In this document: in pieces, positions 16,849-27,200 of the stretch
How the letters are laid out: each line of letters opens with the position of its first letter
How positions within the stretch are numbered: position 1 is the first letter of the stretch
Source of the DNA: an uncultured bacterium
Lineage (GTDB): Bacteria; Myxococcota_A; Bradymonadia; UBA7976; VGTA01
Reading direction: 5' to 3'
Assembly: GCA_943788935.1 (NCBI GenBank)
Contig: CALSSE010000014.1
Span: 1-64,000 of the forward strand
Length of the DNA: 64,000 nt
The notes under the pieces: generated by a model
Told to the model about the DNA's origin: nothing
Seen by the model: only the letters and a program-made list of their open reading frames with translations
Database searches by the model: none
Program-made: the position numbers and the translations under genes

Positions 16849-17952
16849 TCATGTATCACTCAGCGAGCTCTTGAAGAGCTGAAAGCGGTCAAGCACCGCT
16901 TGGTTCATCTCGGTGGACAATTCTATGAGTTGGCCGAGATGATCTCGAGCGCTAGAGAGGAGTTGATCTTTAAGGGCGCCGTCATTGTATATCTCATCGA
17001 TCACTCTATGACCCCGCCCTAGTTGTAGACCGATCGCCTCAGCTAGCTGTAGCGCTTGATCTTGGTTAATCCCAACAGGGATTTTGACGCTGAAAGTAGG
17101 GATATGTCTCACCCAGTACTCCTCACCCTCCAATGAACAATAACCGATCCCTCCCTCTATGCCTGGAGAATAAAGTCGTGAGGCGGTGACCATCCTCTCT
17201 CCTTGGTGGGTGAAGGGGTTGGTGAAGAGCTCGGTGTCCTCTTCGGTATAAGTCTCTTTAATATCGAGTAGGATAGGTTCTCTTGTCGTCATCCTTGGAT
17301 CAAGTCGATAGACATAGTGACGCTTGCCCATACTCCCTGAGACCTCAGCGATCTCAGAGAGCGTCCAAGATTGAGAGAGGTCATAGGGGAGGGTCTCGGT
17401 GTAGGCAGAGAAGAGATTGATATAGAAGGGCTCACTCTCATCTACGAGGTTTTGAGCTACTTTCTTTGCCCACTTCTTGTTCCCATCAAGGTAGTGAGTA
17501 GGAGTAAATTGGAACTTTTTAGGCCGGGTTTGTCGCAAGAAGTCAGGGGTCTCCCAATAAGCTAGCCGGTCCTTGAGAGCATGCTCATAGCTTGAGAACA
17601 GAGCACTTATGACCTTAGGGTCAGGGATAATTTGATCCTCTTTAGACCAAAAAGTGATCGAGGTGAGAGCGCGAGTGAGGTCCCAGAGGCTAGGACCGAC
17701 TCGACTACGATCAAAGTCTACGAGCCCCGCTCCGTTATAAGTACGAGCATAATTATCTAAGTGCGGATTGCCATGAAGAAGTAAGCGAGGGACATGAGTG
17801 AGGTCAAGCTCGTTAGAGAAGAGTCGCTGCAGCTGAGGCCCCAAGATCCTAAATAAGAGCACTGCGGGCTTACTATTGCTCTCAATAGCTTCAGCTAATC
17901 TCACTTCTTGTTGTTTATTTAACGTTAAATAGCTCTGCAGTGACTCATTCAT
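16849..17952 (-). CDS. DUF2252-family protein
   Basis: Uncharacterised cytoplasmic protein of 367 residues. LLLHGNPHLDNYARTYNGAG, then LVDFDRSRVGPSLWDLTRAL resembles the HGD-x-H-x-x-N and D-F-D motifs of DUF2252, a family with a phosphotransferase/kinase-like fold. These positions (His-x-Asn and Asp) suggest nucleotide or phosphate chemistry but the substrate is not known. ATG 17952 is preferred; a TTG at 17964 would add four residues. It lies just upstream of the TSUP permease and divergent from the oxidoreductase gene across about 310 bases. Confidence 0.8.
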   Translation of the reverse strand: MNESLQSYLTLNKQQEVRLAEAIESNSKPAVLLFRILGPQLQRLFSNELDLTHVPRLLLHGNPHLDNYARTYNGAGLVDFDRSRVGPSLWDLTRALTSITFWSKEDQIIPDPKVISALFSSYEHALKDRLAYWETPDFLRQTRPKKFQFTPTHYLDGNKKWAKKVAQNLVDESEPFYINLFSAYTETLPYDLSQSWTLSEIAEVSGSMGKRHYVYRLDPRMTTREPILLDIKETYTEEDTELFTNPFTHQGERMVTASRLYSPGIEGGIGYCSLEGEEYWVRHIPTFSVKIPVGINQDQALQLAEAIGLQLGRGHRVIDEIYNDGALKDQLLSSARDHLGQLIELSTEMNQAVLDRFQLFKSSLSDT

Positions 17953-18266
17953 TTCATCGCTCAACTTCCATCTATTATCTCATGAGGTTGAGCGGCTCAA
18001 CTGCCTACTGCCCCATATTAAACCTACGGCTTACGCCGATGTATTTAACATATTTATCTTTTATTTGACAAATATTTGACTTCGCTCTCTATCGCTCCTG
18101 AACTCTATGATTGTATGAGATACTCTCGAAGAAGGAGGTTCATTTACACGCCCTATAAAGTCTGTTAACTCATTGATCGCTGTCTGCATGAATAAAGAGT
18201 CTAGTATGAGTGAGAGAGGGATCAAAGAGCTCAACAGAGCGCTCGGTATCGCTGAGGGAGGCATTG
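17953..18266. other. Divergent intergenic region
   Basis: About 314 bases between the DUF2252 gene and the divergent oxidoreductase gene. A TTTGACA and a TTTGACT box lie near 18064-18081, but neither has a convincing -10. The two short open frames here lack coding character. Confidence 0.5.
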
Positions 18267-19241
18267 ATGATCTGTGCGTTAGTCGGTCATGGGTATTGGG
18301 GTCAGATATTGAGGAGAAAGGTTGAAGCGTCTTCTCTCTTTGAGCTTAAGTACATCTGTGATGTAAAGTGGAGTTCCTCCTCTGTTCTGAGTGGTGTTCA
18401 TTATACCTCAGCGCTAGATGAGCTGTTGAGAGATGATGAGGTAGAGGCGATCTTCGTGGTGACTCCACCCACTGAACATTTTGAAGTCGCTCGCCGCGCA
18501 TTACTCGCTCATAAACATATTTGGCTCGAGAAGCCCTGTTGCAGCACGAGAGAGGAATTCGCTGAACTGACCAAATTAGCGAAGCGTCAAAGTCTAAGTT
18601 TACAGGTCGACTTTATCTCTCTGTTTAACCCTCTAATTAGAGAGATGAAGAGGGTCGGTGCTAGTATCTTTAAACCTCATGAGCGCGCGAGAGTCTCGGC
18701 GATGAGACATAACCGTGAGTCTAGAGGGCGACGCGAAAACAATAACTCAAGCCAATCAACGCTAGATCTCTTCTATGACTTGGGCGTGCATGACCTCAGT
18801 ATCCTCAGATCACTTTATCCACATCTAAAGCTCTCTGACTTGGGGGTAACGCTCATCGAGCGTACCGCTGATCAAGGTGCTCCTCGAGTTCTCCTGATGC
18901 TCGATCATGATGACTTCGAGGCGGAGATCGATCTCATGTGGTCAGGAGCAGAGAAGAGACGAGAGCTAACATGGGGAAAAGAGAACTCTTGGTTACAGTT
19001 TACTCTAGAGCGATCGAATAATCAGTGGCGAGAGGCTCTCTACCATCATCAAGCAGAGGGAAAATATGAGATATGCTCTCCAAGAGATGAGGATAGCATA
19101 GAGATCGCGCTCAGCGCTTTTGCTCAAGGTATCTCTCAACGGTCTTCTAATGTAGAGATGTGGGAGATCGCTGACTTCTGCCATCGTTTTATCACTCGCC
19201 TTGAGAAGAGCAAGTGGTCCGAGCCATACATATCTGATTGA
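18267..19241 (+). CDS. Gfo/Idh/MocA-family oxidoreductase
   Basis: NAD(P)-dependent dehydrogenase of 324 residues. The Rossmann start MICALVGHGYWGQILRRKVE has the G-x-G-x-x-G nucleotide loop. VEAIFVVTPPTEHFEVARRAL and HIWLEKPCCSTREEF give the family's EKP motif, with the Lys usually catalytic. LYDLGVHDLSIL (here FYDLGVHDLSIL) is the D-x-x-x-H-D second-domain signature. The substrate is unknown; relatives act on sugars or inositols. Start ATG 18267 is chosen because GGGAGG lies 6 bases upstream. Downstream is the stand-alone rpoA, on the same strand but 168 bases away with its own candidate promoter. Confidence 0.88.
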   Translation: MICALVGHGYWGQILRRKVEASSLFELKYICDVKWSSSSVLSGVHYTSALDELLRDDEVEAIFVVTPPTEHFEVARRALLAHKHIWLEKPCCSTREEFAELTKLAKRQSLSLQVDFISLFNPLIREMKRVGASIFKPHERARVSAMRHNRESRGRRENNNSSQSTLDLFYDLGVHDLSILRSLYPHLKLSDLGVTLIERTADQGAPRVLLMLDHDDFEAEIDLMWSGAEKRRELTWGKENSWLQFTLERSNNQWREALYHHQAEGKYEICSPRDEDSIEIALSAFAQGISQRSSNVEMWEIADFCHRFITRLEKSKWSEPYISD

Positions 19242-19329
19242 AGCCCCTCATTGAAGACCCCCATTAAAGTGACTAAGAGTCGTGCGCTAACGTGGATTGC
19301 CGAGCCTATGATTCGCTCATGATTGGGTG

Positions 19330-19357
19330 TTGACATCTCTCCTAAAATAAAGATACT
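19330..19357 (+). promoter_or_regulatory. Candidate promoter of the stand-alone rpoA
   Basis: TTGACA (19330-19335), a 16-base spacer, then GATACT (19352-19357). A transcript would start near 19364, leaving a leader of about 45 bases that holds AGGAGA before ATG 19410. It supports independent transcription of the gene. Confidence 0.4.
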
Positions 19358-19409
19358 CTGCACCGCTTTACGATGCCCAAACTTTATGCCTAGCCCAAGG
19401 AGACGCTCT

Positions 19410-20408
19410 ATGTTAGAGATGAGCCCCATGATCGCCCGTAATTGGAGAAAGCTCAAACGCCCACGCGGTGTATCTATTGTCGAGGAGCAACCTCGCTATG
19501 GCAAATATGTCGCTGAACCACTAGAGCGCGGCTATGGTTATACCATTGGAGAGGCGCTCAATAAGATCCTCCTCTCCGCGATCCGCGGAGCATCCGTGGT
19601 AGCGTGCAAAGTGAACAGGATCAGCGCTGAGGGTCAAATTGCAGGGATCGCTGAGAGCTTTGAAGACTTACAGCTCAACCTCAAGCAGCTCGACCTATGG
19701 ATGTCGAGCGAGGAGAGCGTCGTCATTAAATGTGAGGTCAATAAAGGTGAGGTTTACGCTAAAGATCTCATTCTCCCCGAGGGAGTGACCGTCCTTAACC
19801 CTGACCTCTATATCTGCACTGTTACTGGGGTGAGCCAAGCGATCTCTGTTGAGATTCGCTGTGGTTATGGCTACACGATCGCCTCTGAGCATGCTGACAT
19901 TGCTAGCGGCCTATACCCTATCGATGCCATCTTTAGCCCGGTCTCTCGAGTAGACTACTCGGTCTCTAATGCCCGTGTAGGTCAGCGAACCGACTACGAT
20001 AAGCTCACCTTACATGTATGGACCAATGGGGCGCTCACTCCACAAGAAGCGATCTCACTCGCTGCGCAGATCTTCCGTGAGCAGATGACCTCATTGATCA
20101 ACTTCAAAGAAGAGGATGAGGTCATTATCCCCAACGAGGAGAAGGAATTGGCGACGAGTTATAACCCTGCCTTTGACCTCTTAGTAGGTGAGCTTGAGCT
20201 GCCTGTCCGAGCGAGTAACTGCCTCCATTCTGCAGAGATTCGCTATATCGGAGAGCTAGTACAGCGCACCGAGCAAGAGATGGTGAAGATCAAGAACTTC
20301 GGACGAAAGAGCCTCTCTGATATCGTCGATATCCTTAGCCAGCATGATCTCAACTTGGGAATGCAAATCGGCGAGTGGCAAGCACCTTCGAGCAAAGAGA
20401 ATCGCTGA
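19410..20408 (+). CDS. rpoA: RNA polymerase alpha subunit, divergent, outside the ribosomal operon
   Basis: 332 residues, full alpha length. The N-terminal domain keeps the assembly block (KYVAEPLERGYGYTIGEALNKILLSA), but the normally near-invariant N-A-L-R-R is E-A-L-N-K here. The usual H-E-F/Y loop is replaced (NRISAEGQIAGIAESFEDL before LNLKQL). FSPVSRVDYSVSNARVGQRTDYDKL and LTLHVWTNGALTPQEAI are recognisable. The C-terminal domain is well kept: LELPVRASNCL, IRYIGELVQRT, NFGRKSLSDI and LNLGM, so the Arg and Asn that contact DNA and the Lys-Ser helix are present. ATG 19410 has AGGAGA upstream. Neighbours are an oxidoreductase and, 2 bases past its stop, a convergent gene; there is no rpsM/K/D or rplQ. 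It may be a second alpha subunit or the relocated only copy. Confidence 0.88.
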   Translation: MLEMSPMIARNWRKLKRPRGVSIVEEQPRYGKYVAEPLERGYGYTIGEALNKILLSAIRGASVVACKVNRISAEGQIAGIAESFEDLQLNLKQLDLWMSSEESVVIKCEVNKGEVYAKDLILPEGVTVLNPDLYICTVTGVSQAISVEIRCGYGYTIASEHADIASGLYPIDAIFSPVSRVDYSVSNARVGQRTDYDKLTLHVWTNGALTPQEAISLAAQIFREQMTSLINFKEEDEVIIPNEEKELATSYNPAFDLLVGELELPVRASNCLHSAEIRYIGELVQRTEQEMVKIKNFGRKSLSDIVDILSQHDLNLGMQIGEWQAPSSKENR

Positions 20409-20410
20409 AC

Positions 20411-23400
20411 TTACCGGCGAGTCCCTCTCGGCGGCCTCTTACGCTCACTAAACCAAGGACGATAGCGCTGCATCTTACGGCGCTGTGATTTGGGGGCTGA
20501 GCGCTTACAGTTCGTAGACTCCGCGCTCTCTTTGGGAGCGGCCCAGCGAGTCTCTACGCAATCATTGGGGTTGTATGCCATCTCCAAGTCTTTTTGGCGA
20601 AGCGTGAGGTCCCAGAGACTGATCGTGTGAGATTGACCATCGCTCTTAGTATAGTCAAAGGCTCTGGCTTTTAGGGCGCGTTCAAGCTCCGCTTCTATCT
20701 CGGGAGAGGTGGCGGTTGCCTGCTCAGCGTTCATACCAAAGCGAGCGGGATTCCTCTTTAGAGCTCGAGGGAGGTCAAGGACTGTATCAATCGCGATAAG
20801 GAGACGCATATCACGTGAAGGGGTAGCGAAGTCTTCCCAAGGCCCCGAGGTTTCAAAGATAGAGTAGCCGCTAGGCATTTTCATACGTCTCCGTTTATGC
20901 TTCTTGATCCATCCCTCCCCATTATCCACGGAGAGCACCCGTCGGCGGGCTGACTCGTGGAGCGCATCGGCGAGAGCGCTGAGCTGAGCTTTGATCTCCA
21001 CTGGGCGAGGGCTACTGAGACTATTCATGGTGTCATAGAAGTCTCGTTTACTCCCTTGGTATTGCTGATCGCTCCACGCTAAGTCCCCTACCCGCCTCTC
21101 GGTGAGCTCTTCATTGGTGAGCGCTCTCCAGTCATCGGCGACGCTCTCTCGAAAGGCCTGCTCTTTGGTCAGTCCTCGTGGGGCCTTATTGGACTGAATA
21201 TTCGTCGAATTCTTTTGTTTAAGACGAGACTTCACCTTATCTCGATCCAAGACGAGGGGTCTAAAGGCTTTAAATCCAGCGCCGACTAATCGGGTGTCAG
21301 GGTCGAATAGGAAGGATCCCTCCCAAAAACGCCTACGACCGATCGTGCCATCGGGTTGACCATCAGCCCCGATGAGGACTCCATAGCCGCCAAGGGGCTG
21401 TCTCACCCAACTGGCGATGAGGAGAATATGACCATAAGGGTCGGCGAAGACTGTCCCCGGTCTCAGCGCTTCGCGGGTGAGTGCGACGGGATAGAGTTCC
21501 GTCTTGTCATCATTAGGCAGCGTTCGAGCGCTCGCCGAGTGCACATGGCCCGCGACTCCTTTACGAGCGAACCATTGGAAGTCATTGCCTAGCTTTCGAT
21601 TATCTCGTGGCATAAAGCTGTCTTCACGGTTCATACATCGAGGCGCTTTCTTCCTGCTTCCTCGAGTACAAGACATATAGCTAAAGGGGAGTCGCATCTT
21701 CCAAGCGAAATAAGCGCGAAGTGTATAGGGTAAATCTGCGCAATCGGGTTGCAGTTTAAGAACGCCATCCTCTCCTGTACTAAAGTGATCATAGAGTAGG
21801 TTTTGCTCTTTCACTTTGAGGAGATCTTGTAGGTTAGTCCATGAGCGATCTTCCTCGATTGGATACTGAAAGAGTCGCTCAACAAACGCCGAGAACAGAG
21901 TCTCAGTGTGGGCAGACCACTCCGCCTCCGGGGTCCACATCGCTTCGCTCATATGGGGCCTACGAGGTCTCTTACTGACCTCAATATGAGTGCAGGCGTG
22001 AAGGTCTTCTGCTTCTCCATAGGCGACTCGCCAAGAGCCTCTTTTGAGGCTTAGAGGCGCTGTATAGTAAGTATAGGGAGGTCCTCCCAAACGAGAGAGG
22101 GGCGGTGTAACAGTCTCTCCGTTGGGGCCAAACAGGGTAAGGGTGGCAGGGCCATCGTACTTGGGTCGAGTAACCATGAGCCTGGTCTCTTGCCCTTGAT
22201 GTGGTTGGACCGGAGAGGTGAACACCCTCGCTCGATTTTTGGTGCGTTTACATTCTGCGCGCTTAGGTGGTGTAATCGGCGCGGCTCGTCGAAGTTGAGC
22301 TACCCCATCGAGCGCTGCGCCTGGTGATCCCCCTAGAACCACGATCCGTGTCCCTCGCTGTAGGTAAGAGCCTTTAGTACTCCCTTGGCCACGATAAACA
22401 TCGGTTACAGCGACTCGATTGACCCGTAAAGTAGTCTCACCATTACCACTAGAGCACTGCTCTTGATAGTCTGCGAAAGCGTGGAAGAGCCGTGGAATTC
22501 CCTCTTGATCAGTCCCTAAGTAAACTGTGATATGACCGGGCAAGTACAAGAGAGCGACCCCTCGCTTATGAGCCGCGTTGAGTAAATTGAGGCGTTCTTG
22601 GTCATCTTTCACTGAGCTGATGTCTATCCCAAAGGTACCCATATTCGCTTGGTGCCCAGAATAGCGAGGAGGGTTAATACCGAACGGTTCAAAGGCGTTG
22701 ACGATCATTCGAGAGCAATCTACCCCCTCTCCACTCCCTCCAAGCCCATAGGGTTGGTCAAGCATATTAAAAAGCTCGCGGAGAAGTTCTCGACGAGAGA
22801 ACGGTCGATCGCTGGTAAGCATAGACCCCTCGTCTTCATGAAGTTTTCGAAGCGGTATGGCGCGGATCTCATCCGTGGTAGCGACCCAAGCTGACGCCTC
22901 AGGCTCAGGCTCATCCGCTTGGCGAAAGCGCTCACTCACCAATGGGAAGCGGGTACTCCCCAGCGGAGAGAGGGCAAAGTTGAGACGTCGACTGAGCGCT
23001 TTAAACTTGATTTCTGCGGGGGTACCTCTTCTAGGCTGATAGAAAAACTGATGATTGAGATAGTCTAGCGCTTGATGCTGGGTGAGCTCGGCGGAGATCT
23101 TGCTCTCTGCGCTAATCCAGCCTAGAGCGAGACGACTTCTCACTAAGTGCATTCCTTGGGGAGAGCGAGCGAGGAGCTGGAGAGGCGCTTGAGGCTTGAT
23201 GCGGGTGCAGGCGTTACGATCAATCGTCAGATCAGCGTTAAGGCGCTTAAGACGTAAGGGATAAGGACCACAGCGGACTTGAATCTCTTCCAGAGCGACG
23301 TGAACGCTCGGAGTCACCAGCTGATGAGCGCTCTCTTTAAAGGCCTCGAGCTCTTCTGCTGAGAGGGGATCTCCGCTCCACCTCGTGAGATGACCGGAGT

Positions 23401-23851
23401 CAATGAGCCCCTGGAGATAGTTGAGGCGACCGCGGATCTTCTTTTGGAGGATACTCGGCTCTACAGGAGCGCCTAAGTCTATTTGAGCTCTGAGTTCCCC
23501 TTCCACCCCCTCCGGAGGTAGCTCAAGCGCGAGGGCTGCTCGATGACTCTCTACCTCTCTCAGAGAGAGGAGAGGTTCATCAATATCAAACTGACCTGCC
23601 CAAGTCTCAATCCAGTAATCGAGGTCATGGTGAACCTCATCTGTCTGTGGAGGGAGGCCGCTGTGAGTCCTCTCCTTTGGACACTCCTCACCCTGATCTT
23701 GAGGAGAGACCGCAGGAGAGAGCGATGACTTATTATCTTCTGCTGAAGCGTTAGGCTCTGCACAAGAGATCGTCAAAATTAAGAGGTTCGCGGCAACTTT
23801 GAGGAGCGGTAATCTTGTATAAAATGTCATAAATAAGAGTATTTGGAGCAT
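20411..23851 (-). CDS. Large lipoprotein with NlpC/P60-like cysteine peptidase domain
   Basis: 1146 residues, N-terminal hydrophobic segment ending LTISC (residue about 30), so probably a lipoprotein. Residues about 200-345 contain SH3-like stretches (YPLRLKRLNADLTIDRNACTRI, QLLARSPQGMHLVRSRL). An NlpC/P60-type core follows: YGLGGSGEGVDCSRMIVNAF (candidate catalytic Cys about 380) and LYLPGHITVYLG (His about 437), in the family order. Such enzymes cut cell-wall peptides. A beta-rich segment (about 550-640) resembles a polysaccharide- or adhesion-type module. A second globular half has ADLPYTLRAYFAWKMRLPFS, VFADPYGHILLIA, GRRRFWEGSFLF and a basic tail KKHKRRRMKMPSG, also seen in other exported proteins of this type but without an assigned family. 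The stop is 2 bases from rpoA's stop. Confidence 0.68.
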   Translation of the reverse strand: MLQILLFMTFYTRLPLLKVAANLLILTISCAEPNASAEDNKSSLSPAVSPQDQGEECPKERTHSGLPPQTDEVHHDLDYWIETWAGQFDIDEPLLSLREVESHRAALALELPPEGVEGELRAQIDLGAPVEPSILQKKIRGRLNYLQGLIDSGHLTRWSGDPLSAEELEAFKESAHQLVTPSVHVALEEIQVRCGPYPLRLKRLNADLTIDRNACTRIKPQAPLQLLARSPQGMHLVRSRLALGWISAESKISAELTQHQALDYLNHQFFYQPRRGTPAEIKFKALSRRLNFALSPLGSTRFPLVSERFRQADEPEPEASAWVATTDEIRAIPLRKLHEDEGSMLTSDRPFSRRELLRELFNMLDQPYGLGGSGEGVDCSRMIVNAFEPFGINPPRYSGHQANMGTFGIDISSVKDDQERLNLLNAAHKRGVALLYLPGHITVYLGTDQEGIPRLFHAFADYQEQCSSGNGETTLRVNRVAVTDVYRGQGSTKGSYLQRGTRIVVLGGSPGAALDGVAQLRRAAPITPPKRAECKRTKNRARVFTSPVQPHQGQETRLMVTRPKYDGPATLTLFGPNGETVTPPLSRLGGPPYTYYTAPLSLKRGSWRVAYGEAEDLHACTHIEVSKRPRRPHMSEAMWTPEAEWSAHTETLFSAFVERLFQYPIEEDRSWTNLQDLLKVKEQNLLYDHFSTGEDGVLKLQPDCADLPYTLRAYFAWKMRLPFSYMSCTRGSRKKAPRCMNREDSFMPRDNRKLGNDFQWFARKGVAGHVHSASARTLPNDDKTELYPVALTREALRPGTVFADPYGHILLIASWVRQPLGGYGVLIGADGQPDGTIGRRRFWEGSFLFDPDTRLVGAGFKAFRPLVLDRDKVKSRLKQKNSTNIQSNKAPRGLTKEQAFRESVADDWRALTNEELTERRVGDLAWSDQQYQGSKRDFYDTMNSLSSPRPVEIKAQLSALADALHESARRRVLSVDNGEGWIKKHKRRRMKMPSGYSIFETSGPWEDFATPSRDMRLLIAIDTVLDLPRALKRNPARFGMNAEQATATSPEIEAELERALKARAFDYTKSDGQSHTISLWDLTLRQKDLEMAYNPNDCVETRWAAPKESAESTNCKRSAPKSQRRKMQRYRPWFSERKRPPRGTRR

Positions 23852-24109
23852 TAAGAGGGAAAGAGGAGGTGATCATGGCTGATGATCGATGAATCGACAC
23901 TTGATCAAGTCATTACTTAACATAAAATACTAGGTGTTTGATACTGAAGAGGGATATATATGAGCTTCTTAATATAGATGATTTTGAAGAGAGCTGATGT
24001 TGAAGATATACTCATCAAGTCAATTTAAACAAAGCACTAAACTTATAGAGTCACAGCGCTTGAGTCGCGATGAGATTTGATACGTCGTTTGATCAATAGG
24101 GGTATATTC

Positions 24110-24265
24110 ATGAAACGAAGATTCTTAAGCTCTTACCCGCGACTCTCTTACCCGCGACTCTCTACCCGCGACTCTCTTACCCGCGACTCTCTCTTTTAAG
24201 AGATCCGCAATCGCTCAGTCACGCTAGGGGCAGTGTACTCTCATCTCTCTCTGTCTCATCTCTCT
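24110..24265 (+). other. Probable original 5' end of the giant MopE-type gene, frameshifted in a 15-bp array
   Basis: ATG 24110 opens MKRRFLSSYPRLSYPRLS and then leaves frame. TTACCCGCGACTCTC is repeated four times from 24134 to about 24192, but the third copy lacks a T (14 bases). Restoring it continues into PRLSLLRDPQSL... and joins the long frame that otherwise starts at 24265/24268 without a ribosome site. The basic start MKRR and the later hydrophobic LLMMISSLLLF fit a long signal region. Confidence 0.55.
24134..24192. repeat. 15-bp tandem array with one 14-bp copy
   Basis: Four units of TTACCCGCGACTCTC. The third is one base short, which shifts frame between MKRRFLSS and the main MopE-type frame. 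Confidence 0.88.
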
Positions 24266-27200
24266 TGATGATATCTAGCCTACTCCTCTTCTCGATGAAC
24301 GCTGAGGCTCAATTGACTCAGCCTGATGGCTCGGTGATCCCTGCTCAAAACAACCTCGCTAATATCTTGAATAATGCCCCTCTCAATGAAGGGATTAACG
24401 TCATCAATGAAGCGAGCCTCGTGCCTGAGGTCTTCACCCCAAACAACTCGCTGACCTTTAGCTTTGTCGCGGAGGGAGGAGGCTATGAGAACGCCTTCGG
24501 ATGGTATAACCTCGGCGATGATGTGACGCAGGCCCAAAATCGCTTCGTGATCTTCAATTGCGCCGTTGAGCCGACTAATCCTTATGAGACGAGGGTGATC
24601 AATTTTTGTGGAAACCCTGAGTGGAAGGGGGGGGCGATCGGCTTCTTCTTGATCACACCTCAGCGACGAGATGGAGGCGGACGGCGATCTCCCAACTGCG
24701 CGCGCAATGATAATGTGGGATATATCTATTATTCCGAGCCGAGGCTCAACATTGATGAAGATCCTAATAATGCCTTTATCCATCACCTCGTCTATCGCTC
24801 AAATACTTACCCGAACGCCTTTTACTTTGGTTTTGAAGACCTCTTCAGAGGAGGAGATAATGACTTTGAAGACACGCTGGTCCTCGTTGAGGGTCTCCTC
24901 GTCGGTGATGCTCCTGAGCTCTGTGATGGACTTGACGATGACTGTGATGGTCGAATAGACGAAGGCGCTGAGGTCAACTGTTCAAGCGTATGTGGTCAAG
25001 GTTTACGCCTCTGTGAAGAGGGAGCGCTCAGCGCATGTTCGGCCCCTGACCCTGTAGAAGAGCTCTGTGATGGCATCGATAATGACTGTGATGGTCAGCT
25101 AGACGAAGGGGTCACCCAAGTCTGTAATAACGCTTGCGGGGAAGGCGTAGAGGTCTGTGTCGTAGGTCAATGGGCAGGCTGCACAGCGCCGACGCCCACT
25201 GAAGAGCGCTGTAATAACGTTGATGAAGATTGTGATGGCGTCGTCGATGAGGGGCTAGCGATCTCTTGCGTCAATGGGTGTGGTGTAGAAGGAGAGCGTC
25301 AGTGCGTTGCCGGTAGCTATGGGTTATGTGACGCACCTCCGCCCGTCATCGAGCTCTGCGATGGAGCAGATAATGACTGTGATGGTCGTGTCGATGAGAA
25401 CGTCATTCAAATCTGTAATAATGGATGTGGATCCGGCGTTGAACGTTGTGAGAGTGGCGTCTTTGTCGCCTGTGACGCGCCTACTCCTAGCCTTGAGGTC
25501 TGTGATGGGGCCGATAATGACTGCGACGGCTTAATCGATGAGGAGATCACTCGTGAATGCACCAGTCAATGTGGCGCAGTAGGCGTTGAGCAGTGCCTCG
25601 GCGGTTTATGGATCGGTTGTACGGCGATACAGCCTCGGCTAGAGGTGTGTAACCTAATTGATGATGACTGCGATGGTCGTGTGGATGAGTCACTCTCCCA
25701 AGAGTGTCAGAGCGCGTGTGGACAGGGAGAACAGCAGTGCTCAGAGGGAGCTTGGTCAGCTTGTGACGCTCCCTTACCACAACGAGAGACCTGCGACGGG
25801 GAGGATCAGGACTGTGATGGGAGGATTGATGAGGGAGTGACCCAAAGCTGTCGCGCTGAGTGTGGGGTTGGGTTACAGCTCTGCATCAATGGTCTATTTT
25901 TGGACTGTAACATCCCTCCACCTCAAGAGGAGCTGTGTGATGACATCGATAATGATTGTGACGGCCTCATCGATGAGCGACTAGAGAGATCTTGCGACGC
26001 TCTCTGCGGCTCTGGAAGCGAGCTCTGTATTGAGGGAGAATGGGTTGATTGTAGCGCGCCAACTCCACGCGCTGAGACCTGTAACGCGCTCGATGATGAT
26101 TGTGATGGTCTCATTGATGAGGCGCTCATTCGGGTGTGTGATAACCCTTGCGGCGAAGGAATGTCTCGCTGTGAGCTCGGTCGTTGGTCTGATTGTCCTG
26201 CCTTATCGGCGACTGAAGAGCGCTGCGATGGTGAAGATAATGATTGTGATGGTTTGAGTGACGAGCGAGTAATCTGTGAAGAGGCGTCAGCGATCTGTAT
26301 CAGAGGTCGATGTGCAGAGCCATGCGCTAGCGGTGAGTGCTCTGTGGGTCAAGAATGTATCGAAGACGTCTGCCTCGACTTACCTTGCCAAAACTGCCGC
26401 ACGTACGAAATCTGTGAGAATGACCGTTGTCTCGACCCCTGCTCAACAATAGACTGCGCAGAGGGTCAATATTGTGATCAAGGAGAGTGTCTAGAAGGAG
26501 AGTGTTATGAGGGGGGATGTACGGCGGGGAAAATATGTGTAGGGGGTCGCTGTCGGCCTAACGACTGCGACTTAGTGAGCTGTGGCTTGGAGGAAGGTTG
26601 CCTCGATGGTCGATGCTTCGTGAGCTGTGCTCAAGTCAACTGCGCTGATAGTCAGCGCTGCGTGAGAGGAGAGTGCATCGCCGATGCTTGTCAAGATATC
26701 TCCTGCGCAGAGGGTGAACTATGCACGGCCGGAGGCTGTGTCCCCGACGTCTGCAGTAATGTTCTCTGTCCACCACAGCGTCGATGTGAGATGGGCCGCT
26801 GCGTCGATGACCCTTGCACGAGAGTGAACTGTCCTGCCGAGTCTGAGTGTGTGCTGAGGCGTGAGGGGGTCACAGACTGTATCCCTCTACTCTCCTCCAC
26901 GATGGATGAGCCTTCAGTCGTCTATCCTGAGTCAGAAGCGGGTGAAGAGGGGTCTCCAATTAACGTCTTGGGAGGCGATCCGGTAACAGAAGAAGAAGAG
27001 GTCGCTGAGTCGATCGCTGGGGGCTGCCAGCAAACTGAGCGTAGGGGACGTCGGCTCCCTCTCTTCTTCATGTTACTCTTTTCGATGTTAATCTTCTCGA
27101 GGAAATTCCTCTCGAGGAGACACCTCTTCTTTAACGCCTCTATTAGACTTTTGATAAGCCTCTTGAGCCTCTCTCTAGTCTTTAGCGCCTGCGATGAGTC

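Noticed and set aside
18061..18264. A minus-strand 67-residue ORF
   Set aside because: It lies in the divergent control region, lacks a ribosome site and overlaps the probable promoter region of the oxidoreductase gene.
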